NCBI RefSeq assembly: GCF_900115055.1
Contig: NZ_FOVD01000001.1
Coordinates: 868,001 to 932,000 of the forward strand
Direction of reading: 5' to 3'
DNA length: 64,000 bases
Origin: Chryseobacterium oleae
GTDB taxonomy: Bacteria > Bacteroidota > Bacteroidia > Flavobacteriales > Weeksellaceae
Below, in pieces: positions 25,142 through 33,071 of the stretch; position 1 is the stretch's first letter, and each line of letters begins with the position of its first letter. Position numbers and translations under genes: made by a program. The notes beneath the pieces are model-generated. The model was not told the origin of the DNA and ran no database searches. It worked only from the letters and a program-made list of their open reading frames with translations.

Positions 25142-27406
25142 ATGAACTATTCAGCAGAACTCAAAAAATTCGTTACCAGCCAATATGTATATTCTGCCAT
25201 CAGAATTACGCTGGCAACTGTTCTGCCTTGTTTAGTCCTCGCCCACTTTGGGATTCTGAAAGAATACTTCCTCTTCCCTCTTGGAACCAGCTTTGTAGCG
25301 CTTTGTGATCAGCCGGGACCTTTTATCAGAAGAAGAAATGCACTGACATTCGCGATTTTCTGTTTTGTCTTCGTCGCACTTATTGCCAGTATGGTCATGA
25401 ATTTTAAAGTGCTGGTCATTCTTGAGATCATCTTATTCGGGATGTTTTTCTCGCTTATCGGGGTCTACGGACAGAGGCTTGCTGCGGTGGGATCATTATC
25501 TCTGGTTGTCCTCGCGATCTTTATCGACGGGCATCTTACAGGAGCCAATATTTTTAAAAGCCTCCTGATCTTTGCATCCGGATGTATCTGGTTTTTGCTG
25601 ATCTTCCTTGTGGTCACCACCATCCAGCCTTATAAACTGGCGGGACAGATGATCGGGGAAAATTATCTTCAGCTTGCAGAATTTCTAAAGATCAAAGCCA
25701 ATTATTATCAGAAGAATCCGGACTTCGACAGACTGACCATTCAGGTTATTGCCAAACAGGTCGGAATCAAAAACCTTCAGGAAGAAACCAGGGAAACCGT
25801 TTTCAAGACCAGAACCATAGTCAATGAATCTACAACGACCAGCCGACTGCTGATGCTGATGTTCCTGAATTCTATGGACCTTCATGAAAAACTGATGACC
25901 TCCGAAAGCGATTATCAGAAGCTGCAGCAGAGTTTTGAAGACAGTATGATTCTCGTGAACATCCATGACTATCTAAACCTTCTTGCTGAAGAAATCACCA
26001 ATATCGGGATTGCACTTCAAAGCGGAACAAGGGCAAAACCCATGTTTGATCTGGAGCTTGAACTGAAAAACCTAAACTATCATTATTTCGAACTCCGCAA
26101 TAAGCAGATGAGTCCCGGCAATCTGGAGAATTTCATGATCCTCCGCCAGATTCTGATGCGCATCAACGAGATCACCAAAGAAATCAACGAGATCTATAAA
26201 GTATTTTCTCAGGATGTAAAACTGGCGAAAAGTCTTTCCACAGGTTTGGATTTAAAAAAATTCATGCCTAATGAGGAGAAACTTAATTTTAAAGTTTTAA
26301 GGAATAATATTTCGCTTTCATCATCTCATTTCAGACATGCGATAAGAATCACCACAGCACTGCTGGTGGGATATATTTTCTCTATGTTTGATCTTTTGGG
26401 GCTGGGACACACCTATTGGATTCTGATCACGATCGTAGCGATATTGAAACCGGCCTACTCCATTACAAAAAAAAGAAACCTGCTTCGTTTGTATGGAACC
26501 ATTGCGGGTGCAGTCATAGCCTATACGATCCTTCATTTTATTCATTTCAATGGTATATTATTTACCATCCTTCTATTGAGTATGATCATGTGTTTCAGTT
26601 TTCTGAAAGGCCGTTATTTCTGGGCGGTTCTGTTTATGACGATCTATATATTTCTGAGTTTTAATTTTTTAAATCCCGGAAATGTCAATGTGATTTTCAA
26701 AGACAGAATCATTGATACTTTCATCGCCGGAGTGATCGCTTTTGCCGTATCTTATATTGTTTTGCCGGTATGGGAACATACTCAGAATCTCGATCTGATG
26801 AAAAAGTCTGCAGCAGACAACCTCATCTATTTCGAAAGTGTTATTTCAAAATTTCTGGAAGGAAAATTTGACATTGAAGATTATAAAGTGAAGAGAAAAA
26901 ATGCGATCATCTCACTGGCCAACCTTTCCGATAATTTCCAGAGAATGATCTCCGAGCCGAAAAACCAGCAGAAGAAACTGGAAGTCGTTCATCAGTTTGT
27001 GGCCACGTCACACCTGATTACAGCATATACCGCTTCACTTTCCCAATACTCTAAAAACGATGAAAAGTATCCTGAAATAGATGCTGAAAGCTGGAGCAGA
27101 AAGATAGAAGCAGAAATGCAACAGACCTCCGTTCTACTACACGGAAACGAAATCAATGAAGCTTTAAGAATGGAAAGCCGCCTGGAACCAGAAGATTCCT
27201 CCATTGAAGATATGCTTTCGAAAAGAAAAACTGAAATTGAGGAAAACGACCTCATCGACCGCAGAGATCCTGATAAAATTTCACATTTAACAGAGCTTAA
27301 GAATATCCATGATATCCTGGAGCTGATCTACGATGTCGCTAAAGAACAGAGAAAAGTAATCGAAAAATACAGAAGCGAAGAAGATCCTATTCCTCCACAA
27401 TCGTAA
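25142..27406 (+). CDS. FUSC-family (YccS/YhfK-like) inner-membrane protein
   Basis: A 754-aa protein with the duplicated layout of the FUSC family. A first cluster of about five to six membrane helices is at residues 20-165. A long soluble helical region follows (about 170-400). A second cluster of helices at about 415-545 begins HAIRITTALLVGYIFSMF and includes LGLGHTYWILITIVAILKP, the conserved FUSC signature. A cytoplasmic helical tail closes the protein. The family includes aromatic-acid exporters (AaeB) and YccS; the substrate is unknown. The 3' end overlaps the phosphopantetheinyl transferase gene by 20 bp on the opposite strand. Start chosen at MNYSAELKKF because the upstream frame runs through the promoter. 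Confidence 0.85.
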   Translation: MNYSAELKKFVTSQYVYSAIRITLATVLPCLVLAHFGILKEYFLFPLGTSFVALCDQPGPFIRRRNALTFAIFCFVFVALIASMVMNFKVLVILEIILFGMFFSLIGVYGQRLAAVGSLSLVVLAIFIDGHLTGANIFKSLLIFASGCIWFLLIFLVVTTIQPYKLAGQMIGENYLQLAEFLKIKANYYQKNPDFDRLTIQVIAKQVGIKNLQEETRETVFKTRTIVNESTTTSRLLMLMFLNSMDLHEKLMTSESDYQKLQQSFEDSMILVNIHDYLNLLAEEITNIGIALQSGTRAKPMFDLELELKNLNYHYFELRNKQMSPGNLENFMILRQILMRINEITKEINEIYKVFSQDVKLAKSLSTGLDLKKFMPNEEKLNFKVLRNNISLSSSHFRHAIRITTALLVGYIFSMFDLLGLGHTYWILITIVAILKPAYSITKKRNLLRLYGTIAGAVIAYTILHFIHFNGILFTILLLSMIMCFSFLKGRYFWAVLFMTIYIFLSFNFLNPGNVNVIFKDRIIDTFIAGVIAFAVSYIVLPVWEHTQNLDLMKKSAADNLIYFESVISKFLEGKFDIEDYKVKRKNAIISLANLSDNFQRMISEPKNQQKKLEVVHQFVATSHLITAYTASLSQYSKNDEKYPEIDAESWSRKIEAEMQQTSVLLHGNEINEALRMESRLEPEDSSIEDMLSKRKTEIEENDLIDRRDPDKISHLTELKNIHDILELIYDVAKEQRKVIEKYRSEEDPIPPQS

Positions 27407-28001
27407 AACAATAGTCGTCAAAAAATTCCACTCTCGCTTTGAACTCGTCTGAAAACTGTTCGTCATAGACCCTGCAGCTGATTTTATGAAGGTGTTTAAG
27501 CTCAAAAGGTTTCACTTCATAATTCTTTTTCAGGGACCAGTATTTCGAGTGATGGATTTTATACATGCTTTCCTTTACACTCCATATAATCGTATAGAAG
27601 GCAGCTTCATTATCTTTGGGGATGAATCCTCTTTCGTTTTCATAGGTGAATTTATCGATAACCCTTAAGATCTTTGGGTTGAATTTCTCAATATCGATCC
27701 CTATTTTATTTTTGGAAACCGCAATGGCAGCAAAAGGAAATGAATGCGTGATGGAAATTTCAGCATCTTTGGGCGAAAGAAAAGGTTCTCTTTCTTTGTA
27801 TAAAATTTTGGAATGAGGTTTTAAACTTTTCAGAAGCTTGCGTACCATCAGTACCTCCTGCAGTTTTTTCGGATGATAGTCTTTTACTTTTTCGGCATTT
27901 TCCGGTTCCAGAAGCTCGTGGATATCAAGTTCTTCGCTTTCGTCATATTTCCATACAAGGATGGTGGCAGTATCATCAGAAAAATCGCGGTAAAGAGGCA
28001 T
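27387..28001 (-). CDS. 4'-phosphopantetheinyl transferase (Sfp-type)
   Basis: A 204-aa enzyme that transfers phosphopantetheine from CoA to a carrier-protein Ser. The core motifs are IGIDIEKFNPK (metal-binding Asp) near residue 99 and WSVKESMYKIHH (Glu/Lys) near 145. The size and the ITHSFPFAAIAVS motif before the core fit Sfp/AcpT-like enzymes rather than AcpS. No polyketide, peptide or acyl carrier gene is close, so the target is not apparent. Convergent overlap with the FUSC gene implies no shared regulation. Confidence 0.85.
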   Translation of the reverse strand: MPLYRDFSDDTATILVWKYDESEELDIHELLEPENAEKVKDYHPKKLQEVLMVRKLLKSLKPHSKILYKEREPFLSPKDAEISITHSFPFAAIAVSKNKIGIDIEKFNPKILRVIDKFTYENERGFIPKDNEAAFYTIIWSVKESMYKIHHSKYWSLKKNYEVKPFELKHLHKISCRVYDEQFSDEFKARVEFFDDYCFTIVEE

Positions 28002-28215
28002 TATTTTTTTATTCGATAAAAGTAGTAAAAAGATGTGGAAGATGAAAGAAATGAAGATGGAAGCGGATTACAAACAATTACAGCAAAGTATCTCAGGAAA
28101 CACTGAATTATAAAAACTTATAATTTGGTCAAAATATGAACACTAATAGCTTTTCAGAACCTCTCAATTTATCATCAAAAGCAGTAAATTTGTTCTTATT
28201 TTTAAAATAGTAACA

Positions 28216-29634
28216 TTGGAAAAGATAGCTGTCATCGGAGGACTCGGAACACTGGCGGGAGGTGATTTATTTTTTAAATTACTTAAAAATCAACAGGTCT
28301 TAAAAAACCAGTTAAATTATCATTTTGTATTTGAACAGCAGCCTTACAGTCAAATTAATCTTCCCTTGTACAACGAAGAAGATATAAAATCGAGAAAATA
28401 TTATACCTACAATGTCTGCAAAAATTTTGAGCGAAATTCGGTCACCAAAATCATGTTGCCGTGTTTTGCCAGCCATTCATTCTTAGAAGAACTTCAAAAA
28501 GAAATTTCTATTCCTGTCGTGAATATCTTTGAAGCACTGGCTCAATTCATCAGTTCAAAAGTTGAAAAAGGAGCTAAGATAGGCGTATTAACCTCTGATT
28601 ATGTAAAAGAGAAAAAGATGCTGAACCATTATCTTGAAGATTATGAACTTGTTTTCCCTGATGATCAGCAAAAATTAATGGAAGCTATTTATGGAGATTC
28701 CGGGGTGAAGAACGGCCATTTTGAAGGACTGTCTTTAGAGTATATCTATGAAACCTGTGTTGAATTAAATCTAAAAGGCTGCGACATTATTTTGCCTGGA
28801 ATTACGGAGCTTTCTCTTGTTGCAGAACCTTTATGGAAAAGGGGAATTTCCATACTTGATGTTAATCAGATCTATGTAGATTATGCTCTGAAGAATAATA
28901 AAACCGAAATACATAAACAGTTCAAGCTTGGAATATTGGGCGGTGTAGGGCCGTCGGCCACCGTAGATTTTATGAATAAAATTATAAACAATACACCCGC
29001 CAAAAAGGACCAGGATCATATTAAAATGATTGTTGAACAGAATCCCCAGATTCCGGATAGGACCGCTCATCTGATCCGTCACGAAACAGATCCTACGGTG
29101 GCTATGTTTTCTACCTGTAAACGACTGGAAGCAGAAGGCGCGGATGTCATTGCAATTCCCTGTAATACGGCTCACGCTTTTGTGGAAAGTATTCAGGAAC
29201 ATTTGAGTATTCCTATTATTAATATGCTCACCACGACTGCTGAATATATTAATGAAAAGTTCGGGCAACAGACAAAGGTTGGATTACTGGCAACCAGCGG
29301 AACTGTAGAAAGCAAAGTTTATCATGCCGTCTTTCAGAAATTTGGTTTTGAAACCATCGTTCCGGATGTAGCACAACAGCAGAATGTCATGGAAAGTATT
29401 TATGGTGAATATGGCGTGAAAGCAGGATTTACAGAAGGGATCTGCAAAGAACAGATTCTTGAAGCGGCAGACTTCATTGCTGCCAGAGGTGCAGACGTTA
29501 TTGTATTAGGCTGTACGGAACTTCCTCTGCTCTTTCCTACCGAAACTGAAATCATAAAAGATGGCAGAAGAGTAATTCTGATTGACCCAACTTTAGTCTT
29601 AGCAAAAAAGATCGTAGCGATGGCAAAAGGTTAA
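28216..29634 (+). CDS. tandem two-domain aspartate/glutamate racemase-family protein
   Basis: A 472-aa fusion of two Asp/Glu racemase folds. Each half starts with the glycine loop: IAVIGGLGTLAGGDLF at residue 4 and LGILGGVGPSATVDFM at residue 238. PLP-independent racemases use two Cys. The C-terminal half has both, Cys316 in IPCNTAHAF and Cys433 in LGCTELPLL, so it should be active. The N-terminal half keeps Cys83 in LPCFASHSF but has Ile196 where the second Cys should be (PGITELSL), so it is probably non-catalytic. Amino-acid specificity is unknown; D-Glu or D-Asp are candidates. Translation appears to start at TTG. A hairpin follows the stop. Confidence 0.85.
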   Translation: MEKIAVIGGLGTLAGGDLFFKLLKNQQVLKNQLNYHFVFEQQPYSQINLPLYNEEDIKSRKYYTYNVCKNFERNSVTKIMLPCFASHSFLEELQKEISIPVVNIFEALAQFISSKVEKGAKIGVLTSDYVKEKKMLNHYLEDYELVFPDDQQKLMEAIYGDSGVKNGHFEGLSLEYIYETCVELNLKGCDIILPGITELSLVAEPLWKRGISILDVNQIYVDYALKNNKTEIHKQFKLGILGGVGPSATVDFMNKIINNTPAKKDQDHIKMIVEQNPQIPDRTAHLIRHETDPTVAMFSTCKRLEAEGADVIAIPCNTAHAFVESIQEHLSIPIINMLTTTAEYINEKFGQQTKVGLLATSGTVESKVYHAVFQKFGFETIVPDVAQQQNVMESIYGEYGVKAGFTEGICKEQILEAADFIAARGADVIVLGCTELPLLFPTETEIIKDGRRVILIDPTLVLAKKIVAMAKG

Positions 29635-29659
29635 TTGCCGTAGCTATTAGATATAAAAA

Positions 29660-29694
29660 AATGCAGCTGCTGTCATGTATTCAGCACCTGCATT
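29660..29694. terminator. hairpin between racemase and PNPOx-like genes
   Basis: The arms AATGCAGCTGCTG and CAGCACCTGCATT pair with one mismatch around a 9-base loop. An A-run precedes the stem, which gives T-run termination for the minus-strand gene. The plus side lacks a T-run, so termination of the racemase transcript is less certain. A pyrimidine-rich stretch (29745-29780) follows. Confidence 0.5.
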
Positions 29695-29784
29695 CTATCT
29701 GCAATCAGGATCATTTAAAACGAACCTTCTTATTTAATCTGTATAAACTTCCATCCTCCTACTTCCCTCTCCCTTTCTTATTGA

Positions 29785-30315
29785 TTATTTAGACTGATGG
29801 TTCACATCATTTCTATGCTCAAGAATCTCAAGATTTTCATCTACAAAATAAGCACTTCCGAATCCATTCACATAAGAACCTTTTACCGGCTGTAAAGCGA
29901 TCAGAATGAAATCCTGCATTTCAGCAATAACATCCACCACTTTTCCGTGTGTTTCTTTCAATTTGGTTACAACTGTGTTCCAGATTTCAGAATCTCTTTC
30001 AATCTGTGAAGTTGCTGCTTCTATTGTTAAACGCTCACGTGCATAGATCTGTTTGGTCGCAGATTCATCTTCAATGAACATAACAGAGGTTTTTCTTCCA
30101 TCAGCAAGGTTTTTGGTATGTTTAGCCATGAAAGAAACCAGAATATATAAAGTATTGTCTACCTGTACAAAAGGTGCGTAGCTTGAATTCGGAGTTCCTT
30201 CCGCATCTACCGTAGCCAAAATCACACTTTTGGTACGTTCTATCAGTTCTTTTACTTTTGGAGCTACCGGTTTTGCTTTTCTGTTAGCTTCTTCCTGGGT
30301 ATTGGTATGATTCAT
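29785..30315 (-). CDS. PNPOx-like split-barrel flavoprotein (HugZ-like)
   Basis: A 176-aa protein with the pyridoxamine-phosphate-oxidase-like barrel: VILATVDAEGTPNSSYAPFV near residue 30, then LYILVSFMAKHTKNLADGRK. The C-terminal KGSYVNGFGSAYFVDEN resembles the haem-degrading HugZ group, which binds haem near its C-terminus. I see no haem-uptake gene nearby, so haem oxygenation is only a possibility; an FMN-binding oxidase or a stress flavoprotein are alternatives. It is monocistronic and divergent from ahcY. Confidence 0.75.
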   Translation of the reverse strand: MNHTNTQEEANRKAKPVAPKVKELIERTKSVILATVDAEGTPNSSYAPFVQVDNTLYILVSFMAKHTKNLADGRKTSVMFIEDESATKQIYARERLTIEAATSQIERDSEIWNTVVTKLKETHGKVVDVIAEMQDFILIALQPVKGSYVNGFGSAYFVDENLEILEHRNDVNHQSK

Positions 30316-30434
30316 AGTATAAAATTTTATCTGACAAAAGTAGTTATTTAGATTAAGACTAAATAATTTTTATCCATGTATAATCTCATTAAAGCCAACT
30401 TGATCTGCCGTTTTTTTATCTAAATTATTAATTG

Positions 30435-30442
30435 TAATTTTG
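30435..30442 (+). promoter_or_regulatory. -7 element of ahcY
   Basis: TAATTTTG matches TAnnTTTG, with a leader of about 35 nt before the ahcY ATG. No riboswitch-like fold was recognised in the leader. Confidence 0.5.
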
Positions 30443-30481
30443 CGTTTCGTTATCAACTGAATTTAAATTTATTCATTACAT

Positions 30482-31795
30482 ATGAGTACTACAACACAAT
30501 ACGTTCCTTACAAAGTGAAGGACATATCCCTAGCAGAATGGGGAAGAAAAGAAATTACCCTTGCAGAAGCAGAAATGCCAGGTTTGATGTCGATCCGTGA
30601 AGAATACGGACCGTCTCAGCCATTAAAAGGGGCAAGAATTGCCGGATGTCTTCACATGACGATCCAAACGGCTGTGCTTATCGAGACTTTGGTAGCTTTA
30701 GGAGCTGAAGTTACATGGTCTTCTTGTAATATTTTCTCTACACAGGATCACGCTGCTGCTGCTATTGCTGCTGCAGGAATTCCGGTTTATGCCTGGAAAG
30801 GTCTGAACGAGGAAGAATTTGACTGGTGTATTGAGCAGACTTTATTCTTTGGAGAAGACAGAAAACCATTAAACATGATCCTTGATGATGGTGGAGATTT
30901 AACGAACATGGTTTTCGATAAATACCCTGAATTCACAAAAGATATCAAAGGACTTTCTGAAGAAACCACTACTGGTGTACACAGACTGTACGAAAGAATG
31001 AAGAACGGAACTTTAGTAATGCCTGCTATCAACGTAAACGATTCAGTAACTAAATCTAAGTTCGACAACAAATACGGATGTAAAGAATCTGCAGTAGATG
31101 CTGTAAGAAGAGCTACAGACCTTATGCTTGCAGGAAAAAGAGTGGTAGTTTGCGGATACGGAGACGTAGGTAAAGGTACTGCTGCATCTTTCAGAGGAGC
31201 TGGTTCTATCGTTACCGTTACTGAAATTGACCCGATCTGTGCGCTTCAGGCTGCAATGGACGGTTATGAAGTAAAAAGACTGGATACTGTTGTAGACAAC
31301 GCAGATATCGTAATCACAACTACCGGTAACTTCAACATTGTAAGAGGAGAGCATTTCCTTAAAATGAAAGACAAAGCGGTTGTTTGTAACATTGGTCACT
31401 TCGATAATGAAATCGATATGGCTTGGTTAAACAAAAACTACGGTCAGACGAAATCTGAAGTGAAGCCACAGGTAGATATCTACACGATTGAAGGTAAGGA
31501 AGTAATCATCCTTGCTGAAGGTAGACTGGTTAACCTTGGATGTGCTACAGGACACCCAAGTTTCGTAATGTCTAACTCTTTCTCTAACCAGACCCTGGCT
31601 CAGATCGAACTTTGGACAAACTCTGCTGCTTACGGAAACGAAGTATATATGCTTCCTAAGCATTTGGATGAAAAAGTAGCTGCTTTACACCTTAAAAAAT
31701 TAAGCGTTGAACTGGAAACTCTTTCTCCGGAACAGGCTGAATACATCGGTGTAGACGCAAAAGGGCCATTCAAGCCTGAATACTACAGATACTAA
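30482..31795 (+). CDS. ahcY: adenosylhomocysteinase
   Basis: A 437-aa enzyme that splits S-adenosylhomocysteine into adenosine and homocysteine and so relieves methyltransferase inhibition. Seen are [14 protein letters not shown] (substrate region, about 160-173), [17 protein letters not shown] and the NAD-binding loop [17 protein letters not shown] near residue 222. Near the end are [11 protein letters not shown] and the C-terminal KPEYYRY tail that reaches the neighbouring subunit. The length is that of the bacterial short form. It is a single-gene unit between its own promoter and terminator. Codon usage is strongly optimised, as for a highly expressed gene. Confidence 0.97.
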   Translation: MSTTTQYVPYKVKDISLAEWGRKEITLAEAEMPGLMSIREEYGPSQPLKGARIAGCLHMTIQTAVLIETLVALGAEVTWSSCNIFSTQDHAAAAIAAAGIPVYAWKGLNEEEFDWCIEQTLFFGEDRKPLNMILDDGGDLTNMVFDKYPEFTKDIKGLSEETTTGVHRLYERMKNGTLVMPAINVNDSVTKSKFDNKYGCKESAVDAVRRATDLMLAGKRVVVCGYGDVGKGTAASFRGAGSIVTVTEIDPICALQAAMDGYEVKRLDTVVDNADIVITTTGNFNIVRGEHFLKMKDKAVVCNIGHFDNEIDMAWLNKNYGQTKSEVKPQVDIYTIEGKEVIILAEGRLVNLGCATGHPSFVMSNSFSNQTLAQIELWTNSAAYGNEVYMLPKHLDEKVAALHLKKLSVELETLSPEQAEYIGVDAKGPFKPEYYRY

Positions 31796-31816
31796 GATTT
31801 TTAAATCATATATAAT

Positions 31817-31849
31817 AAAAGGCTTTTCAGATTTCTGGAAAGTCTTTTT
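31817..31849 (+). terminator. terminator of ahcY
   Basis: The imperfect stem AAGGCTTTTCAG/CTGGAAAGTCTTT is followed by TTTCTTTTT, 22 bp after the stop. Confidence 0.7.
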
Positions 31850-31890
31850 CTTTTTGTGGCCGGTTCAGCATATTCCTTGCCCATTTTTTC

Positions 31891-31980
31891 AGGAGCTGTT
31901 TCCCGCTATCCGCTCATACTCCTCGCCCCAAAGCCTGACCATCGCTGCTGTGGGGTAACCGCTGCTATCGGGGCTAGGGA
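31891..31980 (+). repeat. GC-rich structured intergenic element (GGAGCTGTTTCCCGCT type)
   Basis: A 90-bp element opens with AGGAGCTGTTTCCCGCTATC and closes with GCTGCTATCGGGGCTAGG. It is far more GC-rich than its surroundings. Its ends pair partially (CCCGCTATC with GATAGCAGC; AGCCTGACCATC and GGGGTAACC lie in the middle). I recognise this as a motif repeated in many flavobacterial genomes; a name is not known to me. It lies in the 433-bp gap 31796-32228, which also holds the ahcY terminator, the 31-bp repeat and a palindromic word. Confidence 0.6.
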
Positions 31981-32000
31981 AAAGATTTAGAATTTTGAAT

Positions 32001-32031
32001 GATGAGTTATAAATTATGAGTTATGAGTTTT
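32001..32031 (+). repeat. 31-bp exact dispersed repeat, copy 2
   Basis: Identical over 31 bases to 10523-10553, 21.5 kb away, and likewise intergenic. Composition alone makes a chance match improbable but not impossible because the word is AT-rich and internally repetitive. Confidence 0.75.
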
Positions 32032-32061
32032 GGATCATTATCCTTACCGGTATTCAATAGG

Positions 32062-32079
32062 AGCGGACTTTAGTCCGCT
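32062..32079. repeat. perfect palindrome around AGCGGACT
   Basis: AGCGGACTTTAGTCCGCT has 8-base perfect arms and a TT loop. After it comes GGCTTTAGCCAA, another small palindrome at about 32103. It is probably part of a dispersed repeat rather than a terminator, as it lies 265 bp beyond ahcY and has no strong T-run. Confidence 0.55.
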
Positions 32080-32228
32080 TTTACTATAAGACAAAATCAC
32101 CAGGCTTTAGCCAAAACTTAAAGCCAATTAAGATATCCCTTCCGGGTTTTTCCCATATTTCCCTTTTGGCAGATCTATATTTATAAAAAATGAATATATT
32201 AGCCCTCTCAAATAAAAACAGAAAATAC

Positions 32229-32621
32229 ATGAAAAAACAAAGAGTATCAAATGCATTCGTAGCCGCGTCTTGGGTAGCATTGGGAGCAGGAATGATAGGT
32301 TTTATTGTAGGCCTTGCCAGAGCTGAAATGCTATTGAATGAAAAAGGATATTATTTCACCATCCTTTTGTATGGTCTTTTTGCCGTAGTTTCTCTGCAGA
32401 AAGCGGTTCGTGACAGGCTTGAGAATATTCCGGTAACGGATATTTATTACGGAATCTGTTGGTTTGCAACCCTTTCTTCCATCGTATTGCTGGCTATAGG
32501 ACTTTGGAATGCCACTATACTTCCGAGTGAAAAAGGATTCTATGCATTTGCATTTCTCCTCGCTCTTTTCGGAGCTATTTCGGTTCAGAAAAATACAAGG
32601 GACAATATGGCCCAGGAATAA
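32229..32621 (+). CDS. YiaA/YiaB-family inner-membrane protein
   Basis: A 130-aa protein of two similar halves, each with two transmembrane segments. The first half runs VSNAFVAASWVALGAGMIGF to LYGLFAVVSLQKAVRD. The second runs YYGICWFATLSSIVLLAIGL to FLLALFGAISVQKNTRD. The duplicated SLQKAVRD/SVQKNTRD ends are the YiaA/YiaB hallmark. The ATG at 32229 (MKKQRVSNAF) is preferred to 32190, which adds a polar Asn/Lys-rich extension. Function unknown. It is followed by a strong terminator. Confidence 0.8.
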   Translation: MKKQRVSNAFVAASWVALGAGMIGFIVGLARAEMLLNEKGYYFTILLYGLFAVVSLQKAVRDRLENIPVTDIYYGICWFATLSSIVLLAIGLWNATILPSEKGFYAFAFLLALFGAISVQKNTRDNMAQE

Positions 32622-32630
32622 AACTAACAT

Positions 32631-32660
32631 AAAAACGCTCCGATATCCGGAGCGTTTTTT
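32631..32660 (+). terminator. terminator of the YiaA-like gene
   Basis: The stem ACGCTCCG/CGGAGCGT is flanked by A5 and T6, 10 bp after the stop codon. Confidence 0.9.
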
Positions 32661-32769
32661 GATTCATCTACAATACAACCGTTATATTGGATCAATTTCA
32701 AAACTTAGGTAAGTAATAATGTTTTTTTAACGCTAAGTTTCATTTTGGTAACGTTGGATTTTGAGGAAA

Positions 32770-32880
32770 GCAAAGATTTCGACTACGTCGCTGATGAAGC
32801 GTATGGATAAAACGCCCGCTTAGTCGAATCAATGAAATTGATTCCTTCTTTGCTCAACTTATATTATACAGCATTAGCAT
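32770..32880. repeat. imperfect long hairpin in a 450-bp gap
   Basis: The left arm GGAAAGCAAAGATTTCGACTA (about 32775) can pair in part with the right arm holding TTAGTCGAATC and TTCTTTGCT (about 32820-32865). The outer words AACGCTAAGTTT (32730) and AGACTTTGCGTGAG (32884) also pair partly. This resembles the element at 54780-54973 in wording (GCAAAG, AACGC). The remainder of gap 32622-33071 is AT-rich and shows no ORF that I trust. Confidence 0.45.
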
Positions 32881-33071
32881 TAGACTTTGCGTGAGAAAAA
32901 GAGGGCTATTTTTTTTGTAATCTTCCTTTTATATAAATAGGATCCTTCTTTTCTTTTCGTGGTCAAAAAAAGCTTATCCGTTTCCTAAGTTTTGAAAGTA
33001 ATTCCCTATAATTCAACAAAAAGTATACTTTTATTTATTTTTTATATATTTATTTCCCAAAATATTGACAT

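Noticed and set aside
29660..29694. tRNA or small RNA gene
   Set aside because: Only one stem-loop is present, with no cloverleaf arms; it fits a terminator or repeat better.
31891..31980. CRISPR repeat or tRNA in the GC-rich element
   Set aside because: There is no regular repeat-spacer structure and no cloverleaf.
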